Of a stretch of 64,000 bases of DNA, positions 43,790 to 52,033 are shown piece after piece; position 1 is the stretch's first letter; each line of letters starts with the position of its first letter. The stretch is from contig NZ_CP038799.1 in the NCBI RefSeq assembly GCF_012223425.1, positions 5,192,249 to 5,256,248 of the forward strand. Reading direction: 5' to 3'. The notes beneath the pieces were generated by a model. The model made no database searches. It was given only the letters and a program-made list of their open reading frames with translations, and was not told the origin of the DNA. The DNA is from Mycolicibacterium frederiksbergense. GTDB lineage: Bacteria; Actinomycetota; Actinomycetes; Mycobacteriales; Mycobacteriaceae. A program made the translations under genes and the position numbers.

Positions 43790-44569
43790 ATGACGGTCGT
43801 GGTCGACGATCCGCTGATCGCACGCATGTCGATTAGGCGGGCACTGCCGCTACATGAGTCCAGCCGGCGACTGCGGGAGCTCTATCCCGAATGTCCGCGG
43901 GTCTACGGCGTGGCGGTGATGGGTGATCTGTCCCGGCGGCGTTGGTGGCCGCTGGTCGAGGTGATGACCACCGACCGCCTGCGCACCATGTTCGACGCCG
44001 CGGTCGCCGAGACCGACAGCCGCGCCGCGGTCGCGCAGCAGCTGGCGGCGACGCTGTCTCATGTCGTGATCGGGCGGGTGGTGCCATTGATCGCGCTGGA
44101 AGGCCGCGCGTGGGACACCGGGCTGGAGAACCTGTGGGTGCACGTCGATTCCGAAGGTGCCATCGACTGGGTCGGGGTAGTTGACCCGACGCTGCGCGCA
44201 CTGCCGGACGATCCCCACCTGGCGCAACGTGCCACGGTCGGCACGGTGCGCACCACGCGCGACGGCATCGTGGCGCTGCCCAGTGAGGCGGCCCTGACGA
44301 CCTGGGTGGCCCATCGCAGTCACCGGGCGCTGGCTCCGCTGTTCGCCAAGCTCTATGAGGTCAGTGACGGCGCCATCTCGATCGCGTCGATGTGGAACAT
44401 CGTGGGAGCGGCCGTGGTCGGCGCGTCGACCCAGGTACCCCTGCTGGCCGGGTCCAGTGAGCTGACGAGCATGTGCCGCGGCCAGGCGATCCTCGACGCC
44501 TTGGTCGGGTTCGGCCTGCCGGTGCGCGGCGCCAGCAGGATTGCCGCAGGGAAGGCCTTGCTAAATTAG
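43790..44569 (+). CDS. Iron-regulated protein, possibly FhuF/siderophore-reductase-like
   Basis: I recognise the family only weakly. The 259-residue soluble protein resembles FhuF-type ferric-siderophore reductases or the C-terminal domain of IucA/IucC in its C-terminal part (WNIVGAAVVGASTQVPLLAGSSELTSMCRGQAILDAL). It has only two cysteines, so the [2Fe-2S] CC...C motif of true FhuF is absent. ATG 43790 follows AAGGAGG. A strong IdeR box precedes it and another IdeR-like box overlaps its stop codon, so it belongs to the iron-starvation response. It sits between blaI and the thioesterase gene, adjacent in M. tuberculosis. Confidence 0.6.
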   Translation: MTVVVDDPLIARMSIRRALPLHESSRRLRELYPECPRVYGVAVMGDLSRRRWWPLVEVMTTDRLRTMFDAAVAETDSRAAVAQQLAATLSHVVIGRVVPLIALEGRAWDTGLENLWVHVDSEGAIDWVGVVDPTLRALPDDPHLAQRATVGTVRTTRDGIVALPSEAALTTWVAHRSHRALAPLFAKLYEVSDGAISIASMWNIVGAAVVGASTQVPLLAGSSELTSMCRGQAILDALVGFGLPVRGASRIAAGKALLN

Positions 44570-44587
44570 GGCAGCCTTGCCTATTAT
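44557..44587 (+). promoter_or_regulatory. Second IdeR-like box and promoter of a small RNA
   Basis: TTAGGGCAGCCTTGCCTAT (44565-44583) matches the IdeR consensus at 13 of 19 positions. It lies between a possible -35 (TTGCTA, 44557-44562) and a -10-like TATTAT (44582-44587), where repressor binding would block transcription. The nearest downstream unit is noncoding. Confidence 0.55.
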
Positions 44588-44593
44588 TTAGGT

Positions 44594-44690
44594 GCGAGGC
44601 TAACGGACCGAGCCGGAGTCCTGAGGGCTGCAGAGACCCCCGGTCCACTCGAAGGAAGGGCCCCACGCATTACGCGTGGGGCCCTTCCGC
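44594..44690 (+). ncRNA. mrsI: Iron-sparing small RNA MrsI (probable)
   Basis: A unit of about 97 nt lies between an IdeR-like promoter and a strong terminator stem, with no reading frame. GGACCG (44605-44610) pairs with CGGTCC (44641-44646), enclosing an unpaired CCTGAGGGCTGCAGAGACCC stretch able to act as a seed. In M. tuberculosis, MrsI (ncRv11846) is an IdeR-repressed sRNA between Rv1846c (blaI) and Rv1847, the genes flanking this element here. MrsI base-pairs with mRNAs of nonessential iron proteins when iron is low. I do not have the M. tuberculosis sequence to compare; position and architecture are the evidence. Exact ends are estimates. Confidence 0.72.
44654..44688 (+). terminator. 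Perfect 15-bp terminator stem
   Basis: GGAAGGGCCCCACGC (44654-44668) pairs exactly with GCGTGGGGCCCTTCC (44674-44688) around ATTAC. It closes the putative MrsI transcript and separates it from the thioesterase gene at 44724. Confidence 0.8.
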
Positions 44691-44723
44691 ATTCGGTGAT
44701 CAGACCGTGTAGACACAGATCTC

Positions 44724-45125
44724 GTGACCGCATCTCTGCCTCCCGGCCTCGGCGCCGGCTTCGACAGCGAATTGGGACTGCAATACCTGGAGGTGACCCC
44801 CGACGGCGGACGTGCCCGTCTGGAGATCACCGACAAGGTGAAGCAGCCCTGGGGGATCGTCCACGGCGGCGTCTACTGCGCCATCGTGGAAAGCCTCGCC
44901 AGCGTCTCCGGACACGTCTGGCTCGCCGAGCACGGCGGCGGGACCGTCGTCGGTGTGAACAACAACACCGATTTCCTGCGTGCCATCAAATCCGGCACGG
45001 TGACGGCGGTTTCGACGCCGATCCACCGGGGCCGGCGGCAGCAGCTGTGGCTGATCACCATCACCGACGAGGATGACCGCACGGTGGCGCGCGGCCAGGT
45101 TCGGCTGCAGAACGTCGCCGAATAA
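44724..45125 (+). CDS. Hotdog-fold (PaaI/4HBT) thioesterase (Rv1847-like)
   Basis: The 133-residue protein has the hotdog signature KQPWGIVHGGVYCAIVESLASVSGHVW and the later NNNTDFLRAIKSGTVTAVSTPIHRGRRQQLW, as in PaaI-type acyl-CoA thioesterases. It hydrolyses an acyl- or aryl-CoA in the cytosol; the substrate is unknown. GTG 44724 starts it, with the preceding hairpin excluding an upstream promoter from the sRNA. It is 46 bp before ureA, matching Rv1847/Rv1848. Confidence 0.85.
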   Translation: MTASLPPGLGAGFDSELGLQYLEVTPDGGRARLEITDKVKQPWGIVHGGVYCAIVESLASVSGHVWLAEHGGGTVVGVNNNTDFLRAIKSGTVTAVSTPIHRGRRQQLWLITITDEDDRTVARGQVRLQNVAE

Positions 45126-45171
45126 CGGTGAGCGCTGCTGATTCGCCCGAGGCGTGGCAGTATCGCGCACT

Positions 45172-45474
45172 ATGCGTTTAACGCCGCATGAACAAGAGCG
45201 GTTACTCATTTCCTACGCGGCCGAGCTCGCTCGGCGACGGCAGGACCGAGGGCTGCGGCTGAACCATCCCGAAGCCGTCGCGCTGATCACCGACCACATC
45301 CTGGAAGGCGCGCGCGACGGACGCACGGTGTCCGAGCTGATGGTCAGCGGTCGCGACGTGCTGACCCGTGAGCAGGTCATGGACGGTGTGCCGGAGATGC
45401 TCCATGACGTCCAGGTCGAGGCGACCTTCCCGGACGGCACCAAGCTCGTCACCGTCCACCATCCGATTCCGTGA
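45172..45474 (+). CDS. ureA: Urease subunit gamma
   Basis: The 100-residue protein is the gamma subunit of urease: MRLTPHEQERLLISYAAELARRR and LNHPEAVALITDHILEGARDG are diagnostic, with DVLTREQVMDGVPEMLHDVQVEATFPDG at the C-terminal half. ATG 45172 gives the canonical N-terminus MRLTPHE. It is the first gene of a compact ureABCFGD operon without ureE. The enzyme hydrolyses urea to ammonia and carbamate, providing nitrogen and raising pH. Confidence 0.97.
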   Translation: MRLTPHEQERLLISYAAELARRRQDRGLRLNHPEAVALITDHILEGARDGRTVSELMVSGRDVLTREQVMDGVPEMLHDVQVEATFPDGTKLVTVHHPIP

Positions 45475-45486
45475 CAGGGGTGTGCC

Positions 45487-45804
45487 ATGTACCCAGGTGA
45501 GATCGTCTTCGGTGACGGCGATATCGGCCTCAGTCCGGGCGCGCCGCGCATCTCGCTCGATGTGGTCAACAGCGGGGATCGGCCGGTGCAGGTGGGCAGT
45601 CATGTGCACCTGCCGCAGGCGAACTCGGCGCTGGAATTCGATCGCGATGCCGCGCACGGGCACCGTCTCGACATCCCCGCCGGCACCGCGGTGCGCTTCG
45701 AACCCGGCATCGCCCAGCACGTTTCGTTGGTTCCACTGAGCGGCACGCGTGAGGTGTACGGGCTTTCGCTGAATCCACCGGGCAGATTGGACGCGCCACA
45801 GTGA
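45487..45804 (+). CDS. ureB: Urease subunit beta
   Basis: The 105-residue protein shows the beta-subunit blocks MYPGEIVFGDGDIGLSPGAPRISLDVVNSGDRPVQVGSHVH, RLDIPAGTAVRFEPG and the family end. It starts 12 bp after ureA and its TGA overlaps the ureC GTG (GTGA). It packs against UreC in the (alpha-beta-gamma)3 enzyme. Confidence 0.97.
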   Translation: MYPGEIVFGDGDIGLSPGAPRISLDVVNSGDRPVQVGSHVHLPQANSALEFDRDAAHGHRLDIPAGTAVRFEPGIAQHVSLVPLSGTREVYGLSLNPPGRLDAPQ

Positions 45805-47522
45805 CCTACCTCTCCCGCGACCGTTACGCCGCGTTGTACGGTCCCACCGCCGGCGACCGGATCCGGCTGGCCGATACCGACCTGTTCATCGAGATCACCG
45901 AGGATCGCAGCGGCGGACCGGAATTGGCCGGTGACGAAGCGGTGTTCGGTGGCGGCAAGGTGCTGCGCGAATCGATGGGCCAGAGCCGGGCCACCCGGGC
46001 CGACGGTGCGCCGGACACCGTCATCACCGGTGCGGTGATCCTCGACTACTGGGGAATCATCAAGGCCGATATCGGGATCCGCGATGGCCGTATCGTGGCG
46101 ATCGGCAAGGCGGGAAACCCCGACATCATGTCCGGGGTGCACCCCGACCTGGTGGTCGGCCCGTCCACCGAGGTCATTTCCGGCAACGGCCGCATCGTCA
46201 CCGCGGGCGCCATCGACTGTCACGTCCACCTGATCTGTCCGCAGATCATGGAGGAGGCCCTCGGCGGCGGCATCACCACCATCGTCGCCGGCGGGACCGG
46301 GCCGGCGGAGGGCAGCAAGGCCACCACCGTGACCCCCGGTTCCTGGCACCTGGCACGGATGTTGGAAGCGCTGGACACCTGGCCGCTCAACATCGCGCTG
46401 CTGGGCAAGGGCAACACCGTCAGCCATGAGGCGATGTGGGAGCAATTGCGCGGTGGTGCAGCCGGATTCAAGCTGCACGAGGACTGGGGCACCACGCCAG
46501 CCGCGATCGACGCCTGCCTGACCGTGTCCGAGGCCGCCGGCGTGCAGGCCAACATCCACACCGACACACTCAACGAGATGGGGTTCGTGGAGGACACCCT
46601 GGCCGCGGTGAAGGGCCGGTCCATCCACGCCTACCACACCGAGGGCGCGGGCGGCGGGCATGCACCCGACATCATCACGGTCGCGGGGGAACCCAACGTG
46701 CTGCCGAGTTCGACGAACCCGACCCGCCCGCACACCGTCAACACTCTCGACGAGCATCTGGACATGTTGATGGTGTGTCACCATCTCAACCCGCGAATCC
46801 CCGAAGATCTCGCGTTCGCGGAAAGCCGGATCCGCCCCTCGACCATCGCCGCAGAGGATCTGCTGCACGATATCGGCGCGATCTCGATGATCGGCAGCGA
46901 CGCCCAGGCCATGGGGCGTATCGGCGAAGTGGTGTTGCGCACCTGGCAGACCGCGCATGTCATGAAGCGCCGCAGAGGCTTCCTGGAAGGCGACGTGCGG
47001 GCCGACAACAACCGGGCCCGTCGCTATGTCGCGAAGTACACCATCTGCCCCGCGGTGGCGCACGGGATGGATCACGAGATCGGTTCGGTGGAGGTCGGCA
47101 AACTGGCCGATCTGGTGTTGTGGGAGCCGGCCTTCTTCGGTGTCCGCCCGCACGCCGTCATCAAGGGCGGCATGATCGCCTGGGCGGCGATGGGCGATGC
47201 CAATGCCTCCATTCCGACCCCGCAACCGGTGCTGCCCCGGCCGATGTTCGGCGCCGCGCCCGCCGCTGCGGCGGCCACGTCGGTGCATTTCGTGGCACCG
47301 CAAGCGCTCGAGGACGGCCTGGGCGACCGGCTCGACGTCAAGCGACGGCTGCTGGCGGTGGGCAACGTACGGCAGGTGGGCAAGGCCCAGATGCCGCTCA
47401 ACGACGCATTGCCGCGGATCGAGGTCGACTCCGATAGCTTCACCGTCCGCATCGACGGCGAGGTCTGGCAGGAGCAGCCGGCCACCGAACTGCCGATGGC
47501 GCAGCGTTACTTCTTGTTCTGA
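45801..47522 (+). CDS. ureC: Urease subunit alpha (catalytic)
   Basis: The 573-residue catalytic subunit has the nickel ligands and carbamylated lysine in place: GAIDCHVHLICP, GFKLHEDWG (Lys 224), HTDTLNEMGF, YHTEGAGGGHAPDI and the flap MVCHHL (His). Length fits the 565-580 range. GTG 45801 overlaps the ureB stop by 4 bp; the ureC stop overlaps the ureF ATG. Ni2+ insertion depends on UreDFG encoded next. No frameshift or missing ligand was found. Confidence 0.98.
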   Translation: MTYLSRDRYAALYGPTAGDRIRLADTDLFIEITEDRSGGPELAGDEAVFGGGKVLRESMGQSRATRADGAPDTVITGAVILDYWGIIKADIGIRDGRIVAIGKAGNPDIMSGVHPDLVVGPSTEVISGNGRIVTAGAIDCHVHLICPQIMEEALGGGITTIVAGGTGPAEGSKATTVTPGSWHLARMLEALDTWPLNIALLGKGNTVSHEAMWEQLRGGAAGFKLHEDWGTTPAAIDACLTVSEAAGVQANIHTDTLNEMGFVEDTLAAVKGRSIHAYHTEGAGGGHAPDIITVAGEPNVLPSSTNPTRPHTVNTLDEHLDMLMVCHHLNPRIPEDLAFAESRIRPSTIAAEDLLHDIGAISMIGSDAQAMGRIGEVVLRTWQTAHVMKRRRGFLEGDVRADNNRARRYVAKYTICPAVAHGMDHEIGSVEVGKLADLVLWEPAFFGVRPHAVIKGGMIAWAAMGDANASIPTPQPVLPRPMFGAAPAAAAATSVHFVAPQALEDGLGDRLDVKRRLLAVGNVRQVGKAQMPLNDALPRIEVDSDSFTVRIDGEVWQEQPATELPMAQRYFLF

Positions 47523-48217
47523 TGTTCGCCCATTCCCCGTCGCTGCGCTCGCCCGAGCCGAACTTCCCGTCGCTTGGCTCGCCGTCGTCCCTGGCAACAC
47601 TTCTCACGCTGGCCGATTCCCGGCTGCCGACCGGCGGTCACGTGCACTCCGGCGGCATCGAAGAGGCGATCACCGCGGGGCGGGTCACCGGCGTCACCAC
47701 GCTGCGGGCCTACCTGTGTCGCCGGATCCGCAGTCAGGGCCTGGTGAGTGCGTCCCTGGCGGCCGCGGTGCACACCGGCAGTCTGGCGATCGATGCCGCC
47801 GACGCCGAAACCGATGCCCGCACGCCGTCGCCGGCGGCACGGACGGCTTCGCGGGCGCAGGGCCGCGGACTGCTGCGGCTGGCCAAACGGGTGTGGCCGG
47901 AGCACCCCTGGGGTGCACTCGGATCCAAGCCGCACCTCGCAGTGGCGACGGGCGCGGTCGGTATCGCCGGCGCGATGGCTCCCGAACACACCGCGCTGTC
48001 GGTGGTGTACACCACCATGACCGGGTCGGCCACGGCCGCGCAACGGCTGCTGGCGCTGGATCCGGCCGATGTCGCGGCACTGACCTTCGAGTTATCCGCG
48101 CTGTGCGAGCAGACCGCCGCACTGGCCGTCAAGGAGCTCGCCGACCTGTCCGATCCGCTGCTCGACGTGCTGGCCGAGGGGCACGCTGCGCGCGAGCGGC
48201 CACTGTTCTTCTCCTGA
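47522..48217 (+). CDS. ureF: Urease accessory protein UreF
   Basis: The 231-residue all-helical chaperone has LATLLTLADSRLPTGGHVHSGGIEEAI, typical of UreF, and the conserved QGRGLLRLAKRVWP and YTTMTGSATAAQRLLALDP stretches. About 20 residues at its N-terminus (SPSLRSPEPNFPSLGSP) have no counterpart in UreF and are encoded by a 30-bp repeat occurring twice. The family fold begins near residue 23. It activates the UreG GTPase in the nickel-delivery complex. Its ATG overlaps the ureC stop. Confidence 0.92.
   Translation: MFAHSPSLRSPEPNFPSLGSPSSLATLLTLADSRLPTGGHVHSGGIEEAITAGRVTGVTTLRAYLCRRIRSQGLVSASLAAAVHTGSLAIDAADAETDARTPSPAARTASRAQGRGLLRLAKRVWPEHPWGALGSKPHLAVATGAVGIAGAMAPEHTALSVVYTTMTGSATAAQRLLALDPADVAALTFELSALCEQTAALAVKELADLSDPLLDVLAEGHAARERPLFFS
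47536..47595 (-). repeat. Two tandem 30-bp units inside ureF N-terminus
   Basis: Units starting at 47536 and 47566 both read CCCGTCGCT...CTCGCC, exactly 30 bp apart. Read on the minus strand, they give GGCGAGCNNAGCGACGGG, the same core and period as the two units in pgsA2. They lengthen UreF by about 20 residues. Confidence 0.75.
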
Positions 48218-48247
48218 AATTCCTGAGCCGAGTCGAAAGGTCCATAT

Positions 48248-48928
48248 ATGCCACCACATTTCATCGACGGCGAACCGCACACCCATGCCGACCGGCCCAA
48301 GCGGGTGCGTCAGCCGGGGGAGCCGCTGCGCATCGGCGTGGGCGGCCCGGTGGGGTCCGGCAAGACGGCCCTGGTGGCCGCGCTGTGCCGTCAGCTGCGC
48401 GATGAGATCTCGCTGGCCGTGCTGACCAACGACATCTACACCACCGAGGACGCCGACTTCCTGCGCAGGCATGCCGTCCTGCCCGACGAGCGCATCGCCG
48501 CGGTGCAGACCGGAGGCTGCCCGCACACCGCCATCCGCGATGACATCACCGCCAATCTGGATGCCATCGACGATCTCATCGCCGCCAATCCGGGTCTGGA
48601 TCTGATCCTGGTCGAGTCCGGCGGCGACAACCTGACCGCCACCTTCTCCTCCGGCCTCATCGACGTGCAGATCTTCGTCGTCGACGTGGCCGGCGGTGAC
48701 AAGGTGCCGCGCAAGGGTGGGCCAGGGGTGACCTTCTCGGATCTGTTGGTGATCAACAAGACCGACCTCGCACCCATGGTCGGCGCCGATCTGGACGTGA
48801 TGCGCCGGGATTCCACCCAGGTGCGGGGAGACCGTCCCTTCGTGCTCATCTCGCTCACCGACGACCCGACCGCCGGCCCGGTGCTGCAGTGGGTGCACAA
48901 GCAGCTACGGGTACCGGTCGCGGGCTGA
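48248..48928 (+). CDS. ureG: Urease accessory GTPase UreG
   Basis: The 226-residue SIMIBI-class GTPase has the P-loop GVGGPVGSGKTALV, the metal-binding CPH (GGCPHTAIRDD), the ESGGDNL switch and NKTDLAP for guanine. It binds Ni2+ and GTP and delivers nickel to apo-urease with UreF and UreD. ATG 48248 follows ureF by 30 bp; a short His-containing N-terminus (MPPHFIDGEPHTHADRPK) is typical of mycobacterial UreG and may bind nickel. Confidence 0.97.
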   Translation: MPPHFIDGEPHTHADRPKRVRQPGEPLRIGVGGPVGSGKTALVAALCRQLRDEISLAVLTNDIYTTEDADFLRRHAVLPDERIAAVQTGGCPHTAIRDDITANLDAIDDLIAANPGLDLILVESGGDNLTATFSSGLIDVQIFVVDVAGGDKVPRKGGPGVTFSDLLVINKTDLAPMVGADLDVMRRDSTQVRGDRPFVLISLTDDPTAGPVLQWVHKQLRVPVAG

Positions 48929-48929
48929 G

Positions 48930-49562
48930 ATGCGTTCCGACGTCCTGCTGGTGGCGCGGCCCGGCCGCGGCCCGCACATCGAATGCGCGGGCGGGCTCGC
49001 CGCGCGTCGCACCGAGCCCGACGTCGTACACCTGCTGTCGGCCGCGGCGACACCGCTTGGCGGGGATGTCATCTCGGTGCGGATCGTCGTGGAGGCCGGT
49101 GCGCGGCTGCGGGTGCGCAGTGTCGCGGCCAGCGTCGCGCTCCCGGGTGCGGGAAGCGTGGTGTCGCACAGCTTCTGGGATCTGGAGGTCGCAGGTGAGC
49201 TCGACCTCGATCCCCAGCCCACTGTCATCGCGGGCGACGCGTGCCACCACACCAGCACCCGGCTGCGGGTAGGCCAGTCCGCGACGGCACGGGTGCGCGA
49301 AAGCGCGCAGATCGGCAGAACCGGTGAGGACCAAGGATTCTGGACCTCGGCGCTGCACGCCGATGTGGACGGCACGCCGCTGCTACGGCACCGGGTGGAG
49401 CTGGGCGCGGGATCGGTGGCCGACGACGAGCTGGGCACACCGCTGGCGTGTGTCAGCGAACTGCGTTATCCGGAAACCGGATTCGACAGCCCCGGCACCG
49501 TCCTGGAACTGGCCGGTGGAGGCAGTCTGTCGACGTGGCAGGGACAGCGATTGGGCGGCTAA
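48930..49562 (+). CDS. ureD: Urease accessory protein UreD
   Basis: The 210-residue protein is a short UreD/UreH. Blocks HLLSAAATPLGGDVISVRIVVEAGARLRVRSVAAS and ELDLDPQPTVIAGDACHHTSTRLRVG match the family. It forms the base of the UreDFG nickel-transfer complex on urease. It starts 1 bp after ureG and ends the urease operon, its stop overlapping the convergent ndh stop by 4 bp. Its length equals the reduced mycobacterial form. Confidence 0.9.
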   Translation: MRSDVLLVARPGRGPHIECAGGLAARRTEPDVVHLLSAAATPLGGDVISVRIVVEAGARLRVRSVAASVALPGAGSVVSHSFWDLEVAGELDLDPQPTVIAGDACHHTSTRLRVGQSATARVRESAQIGRTGEDQGFWTSALHADVDGTPLLRHRVELGAGSVADDELGTPLACVSELRYPETGFDSPGTVLELAGGGSLSTWQGQRLGG

Positions 49563-50944
49563 CTGGCCGCCTTCTCGCGTTCCTGCACCGAGGCGGCGAT
49601 CTCCTCGAGTTCCTCGATCCTGGTGCGGGCGTAGGCCTGCTGCTCGGTGATGGTCAGCTGACCACGCTGGCGGCTCAGGAACGTCACCGCCCAAGAGAGC
49701 AAGGTGGCGATCTTGGTCTTGAAGCCCACCAGGTAGATCAGGTGCAGCCCCAGCCACGCGAGCCAGGCGATGAAGCCGCCGAACTCGAGCTTGCCGACCT
49801 TGGCCACGGCGTTCCACTTTGACACGGTGGCCATCGAGCCCTTGTCGAAGTACTTGAACGGCACCCGGGGCTTGGGCTTGGTGCCGTGTGCGCGTGCAGC
49901 GGCCTCGTTCTTGATGATCGCGGCGACGTACTTGGCGCCCTGGATGGCGCCCTGTGCCATACCCGGCACGCCGTCGACGAACGCCATATCGCCGACCACG
50001 AACACGTTGGGGTGACCGGGGATCGACAGGTCCGGGTTGACCTTGACGCGGCCGGCACGATCGATCTCGGTCTCGGACTGGGCGGCCAGATCCTTACCGA
50101 GCGGGCTGGCCTGCACGCCTGCGGACCACACCTTGGACGCCGATTCGATGCGTCGGATGGTGCCGTCCTTGTCCTTGACGGTGATGCCATTGCGGTCGAC
50201 ATCGGTGACCATGGCATTGAGCTGAATCTCGACGCCCATCTTCTCCAGCCGCTCCTTGGCCTTGAGGCCGAGCTTCTCGCCCATCGGCGGAAGGACCGCG
50301 GGCGCGGCGTCGAGCAGGATGACGTGCGCCTCGGTGGGGTCGATATGCCGGAAGCTGCCCTTGAGCGTCTGGTCCGCCAGCTCCTGGATCTGGCCGGCCA
50401 TCTCCACGCCGGTCGGTCCGGCACCGATGACGACGAACGTCAGCAGCTTCTTGCGGCGCTCCGGATCACTCGACCGCTCGGCCTGCTCGAAGGCGCCGAG
50501 GATGCGGCCACGCAGCTCCAGCGCGTCGTCGATGGTCTTCATGCCGGGTGCGAACTCGGCGAAGTGATCGTTGCCGAAATATGACTGACCTGCACCTGCG
50601 GCCAGGATCAAGGTGTCATACGGCGTGCGGTAGGTATGGCCCAGCAGGACGGAGTCGATCGTCTGGTTCTCCAGGTCGACATGGGTCACGTCACCGAGCA
50701 GCACCTGGGCGTTCTCCTGCTTGCGCAGGATCAGCCGGGTCGGCGGCGCGATCTCGCCCTCGGAGATGATGCCGGTGGCCACCTGGTACAGCAGCGGCTG
50801 GAACAGGTGGTGGGTGGTACGGGCGATCAACTTGATGTCGACATCGGCACGCTTGAGTGCCTGTGCGGTGTTCAATCCACCGAAACCCGAACCGACGATG
50901 ACGACCTTGTGCCGATCCGATGCCGTAGCTCCCGGGTGGCTCAT
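49559..50944 (-). CDS. ndh: Type II NADH dehydrogenase
   Basis: The 461-residue protein has two dinucleotide sites: FAD KVVIVGSGFGGLNTAQAL (N-terminal) and NADH VVIGAGPTGVEMAGQI (about 175). HPNVFVVGDMAFV is the second FAD contact. A C-terminal hydrophobic/amphipathic segment (GGFIAWLAWLGLHLIYLVGFKTKIATLLSWAVTF) anchors it at the membrane. It oxidises NADH and reduces menaquinone without pumping protons, the main NADH entry of mycobacteria. Ordering and length match Rv1854c. The start has AGGAGCG upstream. Confidence 0.95.
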   Translation of the reverse strand: MSHPGATASDRHKVVIVGSGFGGLNTAQALKRADVDIKLIARTTHHLFQPLLYQVATGIISEGEIAPPTRLILRKQENAQVLLGDVTHVDLENQTIDSVLLGHTYRTPYDTLILAAGAGQSYFGNDHFAEFAPGMKTIDDALELRGRILGAFEQAERSSDPERRKKLLTFVVIGAGPTGVEMAGQIQELADQTLKGSFRHIDPTEAHVILLDAAPAVLPPMGEKLGLKAKERLEKMGVEIQLNAMVTDVDRNGITVKDKDGTIRRIESASKVWSAGVQASPLGKDLAAQSETEIDRAGRVKVNPDLSIPGHPNVFVVGDMAFVDGVPGMAQGAIQGAKYVAAIIKNEAAARAHGTKPKPRVPFKYFDKGSMATVSKWNAVAKVGKLEFGGFIAWLAWLGLHLIYLVGFKTKIATLLSWAVTFLSRQRGQLTITEQQAYARTRIEELEEIAASVQEREKAAS

Positions 50945-51037
50945 CTGACGCTCCTAGCGAAGTACTTTGTCAATACAACCCTAGGGTAGTCGGTGGCCAT
51001 CCCACCAGCGCGGTGAGATGGCGCACCGACCAAGAGT

Positions 51038-51964
51038 TCACCCGCCGATCACGGGCTTCAATGCCTCGGCCACCGCAGTGACGCCGCCGGGTACGTAACC
51101 GCCCATCGTCACCGGGCTGAGGATGACCCCGTCGACACCGACGTCGTAGACCTTCTCCTTGATCTGCTCGGCGACCTGCTCCGGCGTGCCGAAGACCGCC
51201 TGCTGTTTGAAGTCGTCGGGGATCATGTCCGCGGTGAACTGCTCGCCGATCAAGGCGATCACCAGCATGCTCGTCTCCAGCGTGGCGGGATCGCGGTCGA
51301 TCTTCTCGCAGTTCTCCTTGACCACAGCCAGCTTGCGGGGCAGCTCGTCGAATCCGGCGATGATGTTGAGGTGGTCGAAGTGCCGCGCGGCCAGTGGGAT
51401 GGTCTTCTTCTCGCCGCTGCCGCCGATCATCAGCGGAATGTGCTCGCGGAAGCGGGGATTGGCGAAGGCTTCCTGAGTCTTGTAGTAGGCGCCGTCGACG
51501 GTCACGCGCTCGCCCTTGAGCATCGGCACGATGATCTGCAGGGCCTCGTCGAGCTTTTTGAAGCGGTCGGTGAAGGTGCCGAACTCGAAGCCCAGGCTGT
51601 CATGCTCCAGTTCGAACCAGCCGGTGCCGATGCCCAGGATGGCGCGGCCCTGGCTGATCACGTCCAGCGTGGTGATGGCCTTGGCCAGCACCGTGGGATT
51701 GCGGTAGGTGTTGCCGGTGACCAGGGTGCCCAGTTGGACCCGTTCGGTGGCGGTGGCCAGTGCGCCGAGTGCCGTGTAGGCCTCCAGCATCGGCTCCTCG
51801 GGTGCGCCGAGGCCGGGCAGTTGGTAGAAGTGGTCCATCACGAAAACCGAGTCGAAGCCGGCATTCTCGGCTTCCTTCGCCTGCGCGATGACGGTGGGGA
51901 ACAGTTCGGAGATGCTGGTGCCGTAGGAAAAGTTGGGGATCTGGAGTCCGAGTCGAATCGCCAT
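51038..51964 (-). CDS. LLM-class F420-dependent oxidoreductase (Rv1855c-like)
   Basis: The 308-residue protein is a luciferase-like monooxygenase-fold enzyme: LGLQIPNFSYG, AENAGFDSVFVMDHFYQLPG, TALGALATATERVQLGTLVTGNTYRNP and GIGTGWFELEHDSLGFEFGT mark an F420-binding subgroup of actinobacteria. It probably uses F420 for hydride transfer to an unidentified substrate. ATG 51964 begins the beta-barrel strand; the frame upstream adds an unsupported tail. The neighbour ndh upstream-downstream order matches Rv1854c-Rv1856c. Confidence 0.87.
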   Translation of the reverse strand: MAIRLGLQIPNFSYGTSISELFPTVIAQAKEAENAGFDSVFVMDHFYQLPGLGAPEEPMLEAYTALGALATATERVQLGTLVTGNTYRNPTVLAKAITTLDVISQGRAILGIGTGWFELEHDSLGFEFGTFTDRFKKLDEALQIIVPMLKGERVTVDGAYYKTQEAFANPRFREHIPLMIGGSGEKKTIPLAARHFDHLNIIAGFDELPRKLAVVKENCEKIDRDPATLETSMLVIALIGEQFTADMIPDDFKQQAVFGTPEQVAEQIKEKVYDVGVDGVILSPVTMGGYVPGGVTAVAEALKPVIGG

Positions 51965-52033
51965 GGGACTCACGAAACCACAACTAAGCGGAGCGGTCAC
52001 CCCGTTTTAGCTCGGGGCGAACACGGGAATATC

